Shown: positions 1 through 9,660 of the stretch, one piece after another | Layout of the letters: each line of letters begins with the position of its first letter | How positions within the stretch are numbered: the stretch's first letter is position 1 | Made by a program: the position numbers and the translations under genes | Notes under the pieces: generated by a model | Databases searched by the model: none | What the model saw: only the letters and a program-made list of their open reading frames with translations | Told to the model about the DNA's origin: nothing | DNA from: Botryllus schlosseri | Taxonomy: Eukaryota > Chordata > Ascidiacea > Stolidobranchia > Styelidae | Assembly (NCBI GenBank): GCA_000444245.1 | Contig: ATSW01010661.1 | Coordinates: 1-21,340 of the forward strand | Length of the DNA stretch: 21,340 bases | Reading direction: 5' to 3'

Positions 1-1154
1 AATAAAAGTTTAGAGTGACACTTATCACCTGTTAGGTTTTGCGTACCATGGACTAAAGCGCAAAGAAATTCAGGAAATGGCTTCAAGATAAATCTACTAC
101 CAGAGAGAACAAATTCAGATACAGCGGACTATATAGGGTGGGGCTAGATAACACATCGAACACTGTAAAATGAAGGTTGAGCCTACTACACACGTCTAAA
201 ATCTGCGAAGAAATTGATATTACGGACAGACAATAATGAAGTGAATACAGTTTCGAATATATATGACGACGATCGGGGCCGATTTTAAAGAGGTTACTCT
301 TCAGCTTGCACTGTCCACTGCGGAGCCGAAACATGATGGAATCAACAACACGATTGGACAGCATCGGCGCAGTCGTGGAATACTATAATAGTGGTAATAA
401 AGTGACAGTTACCGCTAATCCGATTTACGGCCAATTTCAATGTCAAACGCGTGTCCGGCAACATTAGCGCAGCCTCGTATTTATTCAGTAGCTCTTGCTT
501 GTATAAGTGGACATGATTGTTGAGTCTATGAAAGAACTAGATCGGAAAGAGGTCAGACCTGCTGCATTTCGATTGCAAATTTGCGCGGCCCATGATTCCT
601 TATTCAACTAATTTGTAGTCATTATCAACTGACACAACGTATAGTTGATAAAAATCGCCACATGTTGTGCTAGAGGTCTACTGAAGTCCATGATTCTTTA
701 TCACACGCGGCGCTATGGGTAGGCAATCGAACAGCAATTCGAGAGACTGTAGCCGCGCGTTGACACTTAAATATTCGATCCGCGTATCCGATGTATTTAC
801 TTGGCAAGCCAATGGAATTGCGTAGACGCATAATACTGTCACTCCATCTTGAAATTCAAATGTGACGAAATATTTCTCATGAGCATATTTCTGGTCTTTT
901 ATAAACATAATTCGGTATAATTTGTCTACATAGCTCTAAATGGCTTATACACAACTAATTCTACGAGGCTAAGATTGCTTTTTTTAAGAAATGTATGTAT
1001 TCCGGACACTCTGTCTCATTTTACACCTATTTAGTGGCATAATATTATACGGCAGAAGATTAAAATACTTTAATGCTACTATATTTAGTAGCAGAACAGT
1101 TCTTATTCGATTTTTGAGGTGATTCGGTGTCGGTGGTCGTTTAACACAATGTGT
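1..1154. other. No supported gene
   Basis: AT-rich sequence. The open frames at 83-364 and 678-908 (minus) have no domain and no convincing splice sites, although 678-908 has a protein-like run (KYFVTFEFQDGV). Plus-strand codons at 293-334 read YSSACTVHCGAE, superficially TSP1-like, and then stop. I see nothing firm here. Confidence 0.4.
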
Positions 1155-1200
1155 CAGAGGTGGGCAACCTATGTGGCCCTCGAAAGCCGCAGCAAGAATA
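1155..1200 (+). mobile_element. hAT-like terminal fragment
   Basis: CAGAGGTGGGCAACC followed by TGTGGCCCTCGAAAGCCGCA has the form seen at the ends of many animal hAT elements (CAGNGGTGGGCAA..GGCC..GCCGC). The matching right end was not found, so only this end can be marked. Confidence 0.45.
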
Positions 1201-1435
1201 TAACAAATGATGATGGACTTGCGTGAAAATCTTATTATCGACTTAATCATCGAATTCACCCAGTTTTTCTCTAATATATTTCGTGATATTCGATAAGAGT
1301 GCTATGTTAATTACATCTAGTAGGCCGATTGCGGTGTCTTCTGTGTTCCTGATTTCTGGTTGAATGAGACATGGACGTCTAGATAATTCAAGCAGTAGAA
1401 TTAAGCTAATTATAGTGAAATGCAGGTAACATAAA

Positions 1436-1561
1436 TCTAATCTAATTTGTGGAATGTTTCTATACTCTAATTTTAATTCCAATATTATTTCTGGTGTTCC
1501 AGGAAATGCTACAGGAGAATTATATCGTACGAAACGAGCCAAGCTTGGTGTATAGATATTT
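1436..1561 (+). repeat. Dispersed repeat, copy 1
   Basis: It matches 17437-17565: TCTAATCTAAT, then CTCTAATTTT, then GGAGAA and GAAACGAGCCAAGCTT. In both copies the right half reads as an open frame ending in a stop at the same place (GNATGELYRTKRAKLGV here). This suggests both descend from the end of a coding element. The left halves differ by a small indel. Confidence 0.55.
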
Positions 1562-1881
1562 ACTCGGATTTGGTATAGAAACTGAATTGAATTTTTGCTG
1601 TTGCACTTCTTTATAATTGGAAAGTTAATTCAATATCCAAGTTTTTGCCAAAACATGCAATAATTCTGATCTAATCTAAGAAAGATTTTCTATCAACAGG
1701 AATCATCGTTTTGAGGGGCGTGAAACCTACCTCGGCCATATGGCAGCATCCAAGACACGTGACATGGTACTTGACAGGTTTTGTTCATAAAAATCAAGTC
1801 GAGGCGTCACAATTCGCACTATCGTGTGTATTTGTATACATGCGGAAATATCTCTGACGAAGTTTTAATGGCAATATTTTG

Positions 1882-2100
1882 TTATTTATAACATAAAATG
1901 CCTGTATTTGATCTGCTGCATGTGTGTTTCATATCAATGAGACATACTCTAGTCGAGTCGAAGTAATCGTTGAACTCGTCATTGAATTTGCCTGGTACAT
2001 GGTACTTAATTTTGCCTCGCATGCATCGCGGAGCCTTCCAACATTGTTCACACTGAATTGGAACTTTTTTCCACGTCAAGAATAGGTACGAGAAAGATCT
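1882..2100 (-). CDS. Candidate Cys-rich terminal exon, unrecognised
   Basis: The minus strand has a possible 3' splice site (GCAAGCCTAG, AG at 2102-2101) and then an open frame of about 72 codons to TAA. It begins R-S-F-S-Y-L-F-L-T-W-K-K and is dense in cysteine: VPIQCEQCWKAPRC, RVCLID, HTC and ILCYK. The high Cys density and the GKFND... and ...CYK motifs recall the style of the secreted proteins further along the same strand. I see no alignable domain. The frame just upstream (about 2360-2105, minus) also contains protein-like stretches in different frames, broken by stops. This may be a decayed or mis-split gene, or chance. Confidence 0.25.
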   Translation of the reverse strand, partial: RSFSYLFLTWKKVPIQCEQCWKAPRCMRGKIKYHVPGKFNDEFNDYFDSTRVCLIDMKHTCSRSNTGILCYK

Positions 2101-2944
2101 CTAGGCTTGCTGCATAATATACATGTTTCACAGTGAATCGTATGGCTGTGCCTGATATCACAAGTGCATCGCACATATCGTTGGACCTGGCTATATGCGC
2201 CAAATCGCTGTCAAACGCGGGATCGGGTAAAATTAGTCCAGGGTTGAATATTCAGCAGCATCTCTCGAATTTCGTCTTGACTGTGAACGTCATTGCTTTG
2301 AGGTCAGTTATCTCTTCTATAGCGCTATGCATTTCGTCTCTCGATCTGGACTTATAAACAGCTGTTTACTGTGTTTTCCTGCTATGCAAACGGTGATAGC
2401 GAATAGGTGGCTAGATATGACCGGATGATGAGATAAAGAAGTCTGATTCATTGATTTATCCAGCCGTTTCAACTCTTTCCCTTCATTTCGTCGTACCTTA
2501 ATTCTTGATTTTAAATACCATAACGCCAAAATCAGGCATAAATTTATTCAATCAGTATCTTTGGTGTGAAACTATGTTAGGCTTCGCGAAGATGAATATC
2601 TGTGTATCACACACGTCTAAATTCGGCTTGGGCTGTGTGCGACATTTTAAATAACATTTACTATATATTTCTGGAATAACAATATAGTTGGCTCGCCGTT
2701 TCGAAAGTTGGTATTTGATCCAAATCGACGCAAGGACTTGCGAAGATCAGTGTATGGATGCTAGTCTCACAACTCTTTGATCGTATTCGTTTGTTTTTGT
2801 TATTAGAAATAGCGTACAATGTTGCTTATTCGATCTGCCATCTACAATATTTAGGCAAAGTGTATTCAGGATCTACAGGTTGATTACGGCTGTTCCATGT
2901 CACGCTTATTTCGTAGTTGCGATTTTATCCATAAAAAAGCCCCG

Positions 2945-2995
2945 CACATGTATTAATCTTCAACCCTTGGGAGACCGTGAGTTGGCGACCCCTTA
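2945..2995 (-). mobile_element. Possible hAT-like terminal fragment (minus orientation)
   Basis: Minus strand GGGGTCGCCAACTCACGG is of the GGGGTCGGCAA type seen at hAT ends. The fragment is isolated and weak. Confidence 0.25.
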
Positions 2996-3044
2996 TTTAT
3001 GATATATCTATGATATATATATAAATTAAAAACTCCAATGAACA

Positions 3045-3230
3045 GGGTGGTAATGACTCGACTCGAGTCCGTCTCGAGTCACGATTTTCTGATGAATCGA
3101 CTTGATTCGAGTCATTTTCGCAAAATTCGGATATGAATCGACTCGACTCGAGTCAATCTGTGTATTGACTCGACTTGGACTCGATTCATTGCGCATGACT
3201 CGAACCAAGTCATATGACTCGAGACTTAGA
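3045..3230. repeat. Palindromic GACTCGAGTC repeat block
   Basis: At least ten close copies of ACTCGAGTC/GACTCGA or their complement lie in about 185 bp. The word is self-complementary, so the block can pair with itself in many ways. The left edge, CAGGGTGGTAATGACTCG at 3044, has the look of a hAT terminus, but no matching ACCACCCTG was found on the right. Confidence 0.6.
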
Positions 3231-3377
3231 CGGCCAAGACCGACATTTCATTGCAATTTCGAAGAATAGTAAAGTGACCCCACTATTGGGATTTCGTCTA
3301 TTGGTACTGGTATTCGAAAATGCGACCAGAAACTGCTAAAAGTGAGGAAAATTAGTATATTATGAATCAGAGTTGGA

Positions 3378-3533
3378 TCAATTGTAATTTGTAATTGAGC
3401 TCCATGTAAGTAATTACATTTTTACATGTAATGGTAATTGTAATTGTAATTGAAGCATTTCTATTTTGTGTAATTGTAATTCTAATTGTAATTTGATGAA
3501 AATATTGCTCAATTATAATTTCAATTACATTGT
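3378..3533. repeat. Degenerate TAATTG repeat block
   Basis: Runs of (TAATTG)n and GTAATT, broken by other bases, fill this stretch, including AATGGTAATTGTAATTGTAA. The overlapping open frames on both strands come from the repeat and are not genes. The same motif recurs at 4683-4800. Confidence 0.7.
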
Positions 3534-3797
3534 TATGGAAACCTGGCAATCACAACATAAAATAATCAATCAATCATTTATTCGTCACACCAGTGAAAAT
3601 CCGGTACGGACCAGGATGACGACGAAGGGCCGCAATGCCTTAAGGCCTTGGTTCACAGTCGATACCTGTTATAATAAGCCTATTTACATCGGTGTTCTAT
3701 GCGTGCCGCGTTATGAGTAGATAATTCAGCCATGGTAAGCTGTTTCCCATACTTCAGTAGCAACAGAAAACTTTGTGAATTACATTATAGGCTAAAC

Positions 3798-4408
3798 CAG
3801 TGGTTCTCAAACCGGGGGGCGTGCCCCCCTTGGGCGGCGTGAAAGCATCTGAAGGGGGCGCGAAGCTCCGGTAAACTGAATTTTTTTTCCCGCGCTTGGC
3901 GCGATTCACGTCTATTTTATAGCTATTGCTATGTGTATAGTCCGAATTTCACATTGGAGAATTCTCTCATCAACAGTCATAACCTTCCATCATCAAACTA
4001 TCTGTAAGAATTGCTAACATTCTGGTTTCATTGAGTGATTTGACGATAAGTGGGCCACGAAATATTGCACTGTCATAAAGGGAGCGTGTCTGAAAAAGTT
4101 GAAGAATCAGTGCGCTAAACTAAATCCTAATATTTCAAAAATGAATGAACAACAAATAAACTCTTCTGAAACATGTGCCGAACCATTTCCTACACCTCGG
4201 TCAGAGTTTTATTTTTAAATCTCTGACCAGTACAGCGGCTTGCTGCAACAATTGCAAAAAGAAATTCAAGTTCCCAACCAAGGCTTCATCAAACTTGATA
4301 TGGCATTTGTTGAGATGTTATCCCAACCTTGCCTCCAATATTGGCCAAATTTACCGGGGCCAGAAATTTTCGCACTCTAATGTTCATCAAATGCAAATTC
4401 AGCTCTGA
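3798..4408 (+). mobile_element. Decayed hAT transposon end with a BED-type zinc finger
   Basis: The left end CAGTGGTTCTCAAACCG is a typical hAT terminus, followed by a G/C-run-rich subterminal zone (3815-3900). Downstream, plus-strand codons at about 4237-4330 read CCNNCKKKFKFPTKASSN followed by LIWHLLRCYP. This is C-x2-C...H-x3-C as in the BED zinc finger at the N-terminus of hAT transposases. An upstream frame near 4141-4215 (MNEQQINSSE...) may be its leader. No RNase H-like catalytic domain follows and no right end is visible, so the copy is truncated and dead. Confidence 0.55.
4175..4408 (+). pseudogene. BED zinc-finger fragment of a hAT transposase
   Basis: The open frame reads ...STAACCNNCKKKFKFPTK then ASSNLIWHLLRCYPNL and ends soon after. 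The cysteines of CCNNC and the H and C of WHLLRC are the expected zinc ligands, and SNL before the His is characteristic of BED fingers. The normal protein would continue for several hundred residues, but nothing recognisable follows. Codons before the finger that would give a start are in a different frame, so it is a remnant. Confidence 0.5.
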
Positions 4409-4682
4409 GTAGCCTAATCGTTTGATTACATTTCATTGACTGTTCTGTAGCCTATTCGCGGTTAGTCGCTCAAACTTTTGGTTGTTATCAGTCACCTGAA
4501 ACATTTTTCTGTGCTTGTAGTGTTCAGAACTCATGATTAGGAATAGTTTGAATACGTTCGATTTTTTTTTTTAATTAAAGGGAGTTCTCCATATCATGAA
4601 TGAAACATGAATAGCTTGAGATTGTTGCTAATTACGTCGCTACGGTTGTCAAAGAACACCTCTCTACCAAATCAATTACATG

Positions 4683-4800
4683 TTTAACAGTAATTGTAAT
4701 TGTAATTTGATATTTTTAGCCTTGAGTAATTGAAATGTAATTGAAACATGCAAGGGAGTAATTGTAATTGTAATTGAACTGAATTTTTGTAATTGATTGG
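4683..4800. repeat. Degenerate TAATTG repeat block, second copy
   Basis: It has the same hexamer theme as 3378-3533 (AGTAATTGTAATTGTAATT, GTAATTGAAAC). The two blocks bracket the decayed BED-finger hAT region. Confidence 0.65.
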
Positions 4801-4991
4801 TGTCAATCGAATAACCTTTTACTCAGAGAAATTTGACTCATTCGAACTTGATTTATCTGACCCTCAAATGACTGAAATTGGTATCAGTCACTCATATTAA
4901 CTGTTACTGATATGAGTTGCCGTCCAGTTGATCGACAACGATTGGGACCGTGGAACGCAAATCAGTTTCGTTTTCTGCGACGTATACGTGG

Positions 4992-5419
4992 CAGAGATGA
5001 GCATGGATTAGGATTAGGTTTTCAAAAAACAGGATTTGTGAAATTCTGTCGGATTTGGATTGGATTTGGATTATACATTTTTTTCATAACGGATTAGGAT
5101 TTGGATTGGATTAACCTATTTTCTGGGTGATTGAAATGTCGTGTGGCGAATGGCGACAAACTTTATTCAGATCAGTTATTAATGTGCTTATGGTTGCTAA
5201 GTTATCTTGAATCAAGTGAATCGTGGGTTGTGAAAGAATATTTTCGAATCCCCCCCATTGCATAAATTAGTATTTTTTCTGAAGTTCCAGTTGGAATCGG
5301 ATTAGGATTGGACATGGACTTAAATATGAAAAAGTTATGGATTAGGATTAGGATTTGGATTTGAAGGTTCGGATTTGGATTATATTAGGACATAGAAATT
5401 TCAAATCCGCTCATCTCTG
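4992..5419. mobile_element. Non-autonomous hAT-type element, 428 bp, with a degenerate GGATT-repeat core
   Basis: Left end CAGAGATGAGC and right end GCTCATCTCTG form an 11-bp perfect TIR. Both sides carry the 8-bp target duplication ATACGTGG (4984-4991 and 5420-5427). The interior is almost entirely variations on GGATTAGGATTTGGATT at both ends, with about 170 bp of ordinary AT-rich sequence in the middle (5120-5285). There is no transposase frame. The open frame across 4912-5097 runs through the element border and is spurious. Confidence 0.87.
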
Positions 5420-5559
5420 ATACGTGGTCCGCATTTGGTCCTCATGGATCATATATAACAGAACAGACATAGCTGTCGCATGATTTGATATCTTATATTC
5501 ATGAATTGTCTCAACATATGTCATCACAGTGATCAGTTTTCGTCGGGTGATTTCTACAG

Positions 5560-5702
5560 CATTCGTTACCCATGTGACGCTTTGCTGTGGTTATTACAAT
5601 GCCGTACGCCACGTACAACGTACTGGGGCCTGCGATCAAACGTTCGAGATTAAACTGTGCCAGGAGCAACAAAAGTCATTCAATAGGCTTGAGATGACGT
5701 GA
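5560..5702 (+). CDS. TSP1-like half-domain exon or remnant on the plus strand
   Basis: After the 3' splice-like site GGGTGATTTCTACAG (AG at 5558-5559) the plus strand is open for 46 codons to TGA. It reads VTHVTLCCGYYNAVRH then VQRTGACDQTFEIKLCQEQ. The order (V-T-x-C-C-G, basic stretch, then G-A-C-D, then E-I-K-L-C) follows the second half of a TSP1 repeat; compare CDGSGEETREC in gene B. The Trp-containing first half is absent and no upstream partner exon was found. It lies just downstream of a short hAT element. It could be a decayed exon, or a real one whose neighbours I cannot see. Confidence 0.3.
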
Positions 5703-6234
5703 CAAGACATTTACTCAACCTTTTCCCATTCTATTCATATTCTGTGATCTGTTCTATCCAGGAACTGGCAGAATTTGTTTCTAATAGTAACTTGTTAACT
5801 GCAGATGTGCTATACGATTGATTTTACTAAACTATAAGTTATCTCAAATTACAAAACAATTTTGACACCCATGATTCTGGGTAAGGGCTCAAATTAACGT
5901 TCCTGTCTTATCGATCGCCAAACGTACGGAGAATGAAATGCTATTACATATCTGGCACGCCTAATGGTGTGGGGCAGATCGCAAAATTCCGCAATCCGAC
6001 TTCGATCCTGTTTATTCAAATGGAATCCGGCTCTGATTCGACTCCGGCCGTATCAGAAAAGAGTACGAATCTAGCTCGGGCCAATATATAATAAACCTGT
6101 CAATATCCATCCGGCATCTCGGTAAATCCTGCTCAGTCTCCACTACTACGGCCGTATATGAAAAGATTCGGCCAAAATTAAGCAATCATGCGGATATCCA
6201 GTCCATGGACTAACAATGCCGCACTCTAACGCAG
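5703..6234. other. No supported gene; scattered GGCCG and GATTCG motifs
   Basis: No domain-bearing frame. CGGCCGTAT followed by GAAAAG occurs at 6045 and 6151, and GATTCGACTCCGGCC-like words occur near 6025. This may be a decayed short-motif repeat like the others in the window. Confidence 0.4.
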
Positions 6235-6320
6235 TGGCTCTTAATTTTTTTTTCCTTTTTGATAAATTACCATGGTCTGTCGCTCCCCATGTTGTAAGGA
6301 CGTGGAAGACCTCGAAAATC
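6235..6320 (+). mobile_element. Possible hAT-like terminal fragment
   Basis: GCAGTGGCTCTTAATTTTTT followed by a stretch ending CTGTCGCTCCCCATG resembles a hAT terminus and subterminal region. There is no partner end or target duplication. Weak. Confidence 0.3.
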
Positions 6321-7463
6321 AGCCGCACTTTATTGGAATGGGAATTGACTATAAAAAATATTTCGCTCGAGAATCTTGCAAGGTGATCACATGACTAATT
6401 AATGTTCTAATATTTGTATGTATACTATATTCGGGTACGGGCTCATACCGATCGGGTTCGAGCCCAATGTATCCATCTACAATCCACCTCGGCGATTAGC
6501 GATACAGACAAGCTAACTGTATTGGATTTTGTGTCATTGCTTTGTGCAACTACTAAATCAACTGAAAACGTGGTAGGGACCTTTGCTCGCATTGAATTTA
6601 GTACGCTGAAATATAGGGGATTCTGCATTTAGTTATCGTACATGTCAGGTTGTGGGTCAAAACACGAAATAGAAGAAATATTCTGACGATATTTTTTCGT
6701 TGCTCACAAATACAACGATATTTAGTTAATCATTTTGGCCAAAACCATTAAAAGTTTCTCTCGTGTACGAAAGGCTCTAATTCTCAAAATAGGTCCAGTG
6801 CCTCTTTGTACGATTTCGGCACGCTGCGGCTGTAAGATACAATACCTAATTCGAAGCATTTTGTTAAGAAGAACCCATCTAATGCAACAGGAGTGTTTTA
6901 AGGGAGGAATTACGATCTAAAAGTACTCAAATGATGCATGTAAGAATTTATCTTCATTTTACATGAATTGTAATAAACCATTACATTCATGGATACGTGT
7001 TGCAAACTTCCAAGATATGATAAATTTTTTTGAATTTAAGTTTGCAACGAGACCTCGGGGATATATATACAACTATTGTTTTACTCTACTATATAATCAT
7101 ATGCCCCTACGATAATTCTACACCATCTGCTGCAACGTCAATTTTCTTCACTCCCTATATCGTCCCTTTGTGTTTCCGCCCCCTTCAAAATCCAAATCGC
7201 CCACTGGGGGCGCTGGAGCCCAGGTTAAAAACAGCTGCACTAACGCCTACTTACTGACGATGCGCAAATCTTTAAATGTGCACTCTGCAGATTGTTAGAT
7301 AGTCATCATTCTGTAACTGTTCTGCCATTCACCTACTCCCGAGACACAACCTGGAAATATCTGAACAACAATAGTGCGTCTGTATTCACCGTCGGAAATG
7401 TCCGATTATATCTCTTGCGTCTTAATGGTACGATTTAGCCATCTAAATTTTCATTTTCCAGGG
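6321..7463. other. No supported gene; 3' flank of gene A
   Basis: Open frames on both strands at 6414-6632 overlap each other and show no domain. A C-rich stretch at 7150-7225 (CGCCCACTGGGGGCGCTGGA) resembles hAT subterminal sequence but has no ends. No AATAAA was found close after the gene A stop. Confidence 0.4.
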
Positions 7464-8545
7464 CTATCCCCAGCATGGCTTCTGCCTGTTGCATTCTTTG
7501 ATTTCTTCAGCGCTACCGTCGCAATGGGCGCCTCCAGGAAGACATTGTCTGGTCCTGGTCTGGATGCCACCTGGACGACAAGTATACGGGCATGGTGTGT
7601 AGCTACTCCATTCTGTCCATGAGGAGCATGGCTTGAAGCATGGCTTGATGTCTTCCGTTTTCTCAGTGCATTTGTTCCTGTCTTCGCTAATGCATGTTCT
7701 GAATCTCTTTTGTTTGCCCTCAATCCCGCATGTCACTGAACATTCAGAGTACAAGCTCCATTCGGTGTAGTAATGCGAAGGTCCGGAGTGCATTTGCGAT
7801 ATTTCCGCCTTAGGCAAGTAGCACAAGTTGATGTCGCAACACCCATCGAATTTACCCTTGAGTTTCGGGAAACGTGGTACGAAGAAGGGTTTGTAGGGGC
7901 AGTGCTTGCTTGACTTTCCGAATTCAAACTTGGGAGGCTCGCACGGTCGACCCCCGTATGGTCGGAAATGGTGTCCACAGCCGTCACTGTTGTCAACTTG
8001 TGGTGGAGTGGCGAACGGTGGTGATGAACCACCAGCTGAAGGTGGGCTACCGAATTGATCACTCGGGGCACCACCCTCTAAATTGAAAAGATCTACAGCA
8101 AATGGATCTAAGGGTAACGATGGTTTAGAAGGTGTGCCTGTTTTAGGAAGTGGGGCGTCGAAATCGTATCCGTACTCTTTTAGGACAATTTCAATGTTGT
8201 AAGCCCCGACGATACCTCGTTCAACGTTGCTCCAGAATTGCCAGTGGTTCTCGCTCGTGAGACTCTTACCAAGAGAGAACAGATGGTTGTAATACAAGTT
8301 GGTGACGGAGGAGGCGACTGTACACCCGGAACTGAGACATCGGTGGTAGCTTTTTAAAATCTCCAAAGGCGAGCTTGTGTCGAACACTTGACATCTCGGT
8401 CTTCCGTATATAATTTAGTTCTTCTGGAATGTGATCTCTCTTTGTCCGGACTTGACTCGTACTTGTGAGATATCGACCGGGTAAAAACAGCCTTTCCCTC
8501 GCCTCCAGCATCCGTCGATTAGCGCACATTCGTAGCTGTTGATTG
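7464..8545 (-). CDS. Gene A: secreted-type trefoil-like / two-TSP1 protein, last exon, with an in-frame stop
   Basis: This is the last coding exon of a mosaic, probably extracellular protein. The minus strand has a good 3' splice site (TTCTATTGTCAG, AG at 8547-8546), then an open frame starting I-N-S-Y-E-C and ending K-P-C-W-G before TAG at 7466-7464. In order it encodes a half-trefoil-like cluster (EC, GCW, GCFYP); a segment with RC and YHRCLSSGC; a probably helical stretch; a Pro/Gly/Ser linker; a GRPC/HCPY/GCCDINLCY cluster; and two TSP1 repeats. The first TSP1 has EWSLYSECSVTCG and the second has WTEWSSYTPC with a WxxW C-mannosylation motif. Codon 8417-8415 is TAA where gene B has CAA (Gln). 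The 307 codons after it are open and highly similar to gene B. The linker is 17 residues longer than in gene B. The exon starts in phase 1, so at least one upstream exon exists, which I could not find. No start codon is claimed. The domain identity of the TSP1 repeats is firm; the trefoil label is inference from Cys spacing. Confidence 0.75.
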
Positions 8546-8683
8546 CTGACAATAGAAGATGATTAGCGAGTTATTTTATCTATGCTTATGTGTGTAGGCT
8601 ACTTCGGTGCATAGTCGGTTGTATTGTAATAAGTAACCAGACGTGGCCATTTACGGAACACTACTATACTTTCTCGCAGCATT

Positions 8684-8712
8684 CAAGTGGTTATCGCCTA
8701 CTTCCACCACTT
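8684..8712. other. Short inverted repeat (hairpin) upstream of gene A
   Basis: CAAGTGGT and ACCACTTG are separated by about 13 nt, and further AAGTGGT / GCCACTT copies follow up to 8750. It could fold as a hairpin in DNA or in an intronic transcript. No function is claimed. Confidence 0.4.
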
Positions 8713-8950
8713 GTTTAAGTGGTGATGACGTTTTTAGACAACTGCCACTTCTATACTTAACAGTTGTTAGGCAACGGTAATTTTTAAAAGATGAAAGTAG
8801 TTTTGGCGTAAGTTGTCATCACTCAAATCCGTGAAGATATCATAAAAACCGCAAGAAGTAACTCACGTATAAATATGATTGAAATACATCGTGCTAGTCA
8901 AATCATTTGTCATATCTTGACAATTCACCTCTCATGCCATACGACAAAAA

Positions 8951-9256
8951 AAGCTGTATGTGTTACGACTGAACGCTAGCCATACGACGGAATGAAGCTG
9001 TATGTGAGTTACGCCTGGGCGGTAGCTACATACGATGGAAGAATCAGACATTGAATTATCACTAATCGTTGTACACTGACATATCTACCTGACCATTAAC
9101 GAGTGATATCGCAATCTAAATATGGTTGTTTACAAAAGCTGTGTGAGCTACGCCTGAAAGGTGGTTTCATACGACGGAAGATGAAGACACTGTATTATCA
9201 CAAATTGTCGTACACTGACATCTCTTCCTGACAATTTACAAGTGATATCAAAGGTA
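8951..9256. repeat. Tandem repeat, about 145 bp period, upstream of gene A
   Basis: A partial unit at 8951-8990 (AAGCTGTATGTGTTACG...CATACGACGG) is followed by two fuller units near 8992-9135 and 9136-9256. Shared words are AAGCTGT(AT)GTGAG, TACGCCTG, CATACGA(C/T)GGAAGA, TTGTACACTGACAT/TCGTACACTGACAT and GTGATATC. The units are clearly diverged, so the array is old. Gene B lacks it in the matching flank. Confidence 0.7.
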
Positions 9257-9590
9257 TAGGAGACCGGTATAGAAGGCATTGCGTCTTCCCAAGCTATACT
9301 GTGTCATAAGAGTTATATTCACGTGCAAACCCTACTCTAAAGAATATCATTGAGGTTTTGGTCGTGGATGCCTTATCCAGGTCTCTGGTATATTTAGAGT
9401 CTAAATTTTAGACGGTAACTTATTTACAGTATGACTGTATGGCTATTAGGACTATACCTGTATGGTGTTATAAAACACTTTGTTTTAAACATGTTTTAAT
9501 CAGTGTTTAAAAAAAACGAACTTGTGTTTCGTTTTCAAAAGTTGAATAATATCCCATAATTGTGTAAAATAAGTAGGCTATGTGCTTATG

Positions 9591-9660
9591 GGCGGTTTGC
9601 ACCCGATATAGTCGACGTTTATACGATATGGAATGGTTGTAACCCGCGAAATCATCGCAG
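9591..9660. other. Conserved non-coding block upstream of gene A, mirrored upstream of gene B
   Basis: About 70 bp here match 20951-21019 better than the surrounding flank does. Small indels between the copies shift any frame, so it does not look coding. It is about 1.1 kb from the gene A exon and 0.5 kb from the gene B exon. It could be promoter or enhancer sequence, or part of an old repeat carried with the duplication. On the minus strand it holds TATAAA in copy A (near 9619) but TATACC in copy B. Confidence 0.45.

Noticed and set aside
293-334. Plus-strand TSP1-like run YSSACTVHCGAE
   Set aside because: It stops at once, has no flanking splice sites or later TSP1 cysteines, and two other frames across it are equally open.
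5001-5400. Telomere-like repeats
   Set aside because: The motif is GGATTAGGATTTGG rather than TTAGGG, is degenerate, and lies inside a hAT element with its own target duplication.
6414-6632. Overlapping frames on both strands
   Set aside because: Each explains the other as a shadow, neither shows a motif, and no splice sites frame them.
7451-8529. Other open frames over gene A (7451-7723, 7733-8074, 7874-8086, 8266-8529)
   Set aside because: They are shadows in other frames or strands; only the 7464-8545 frame aligns with gene B and carries TSP1 motifs.
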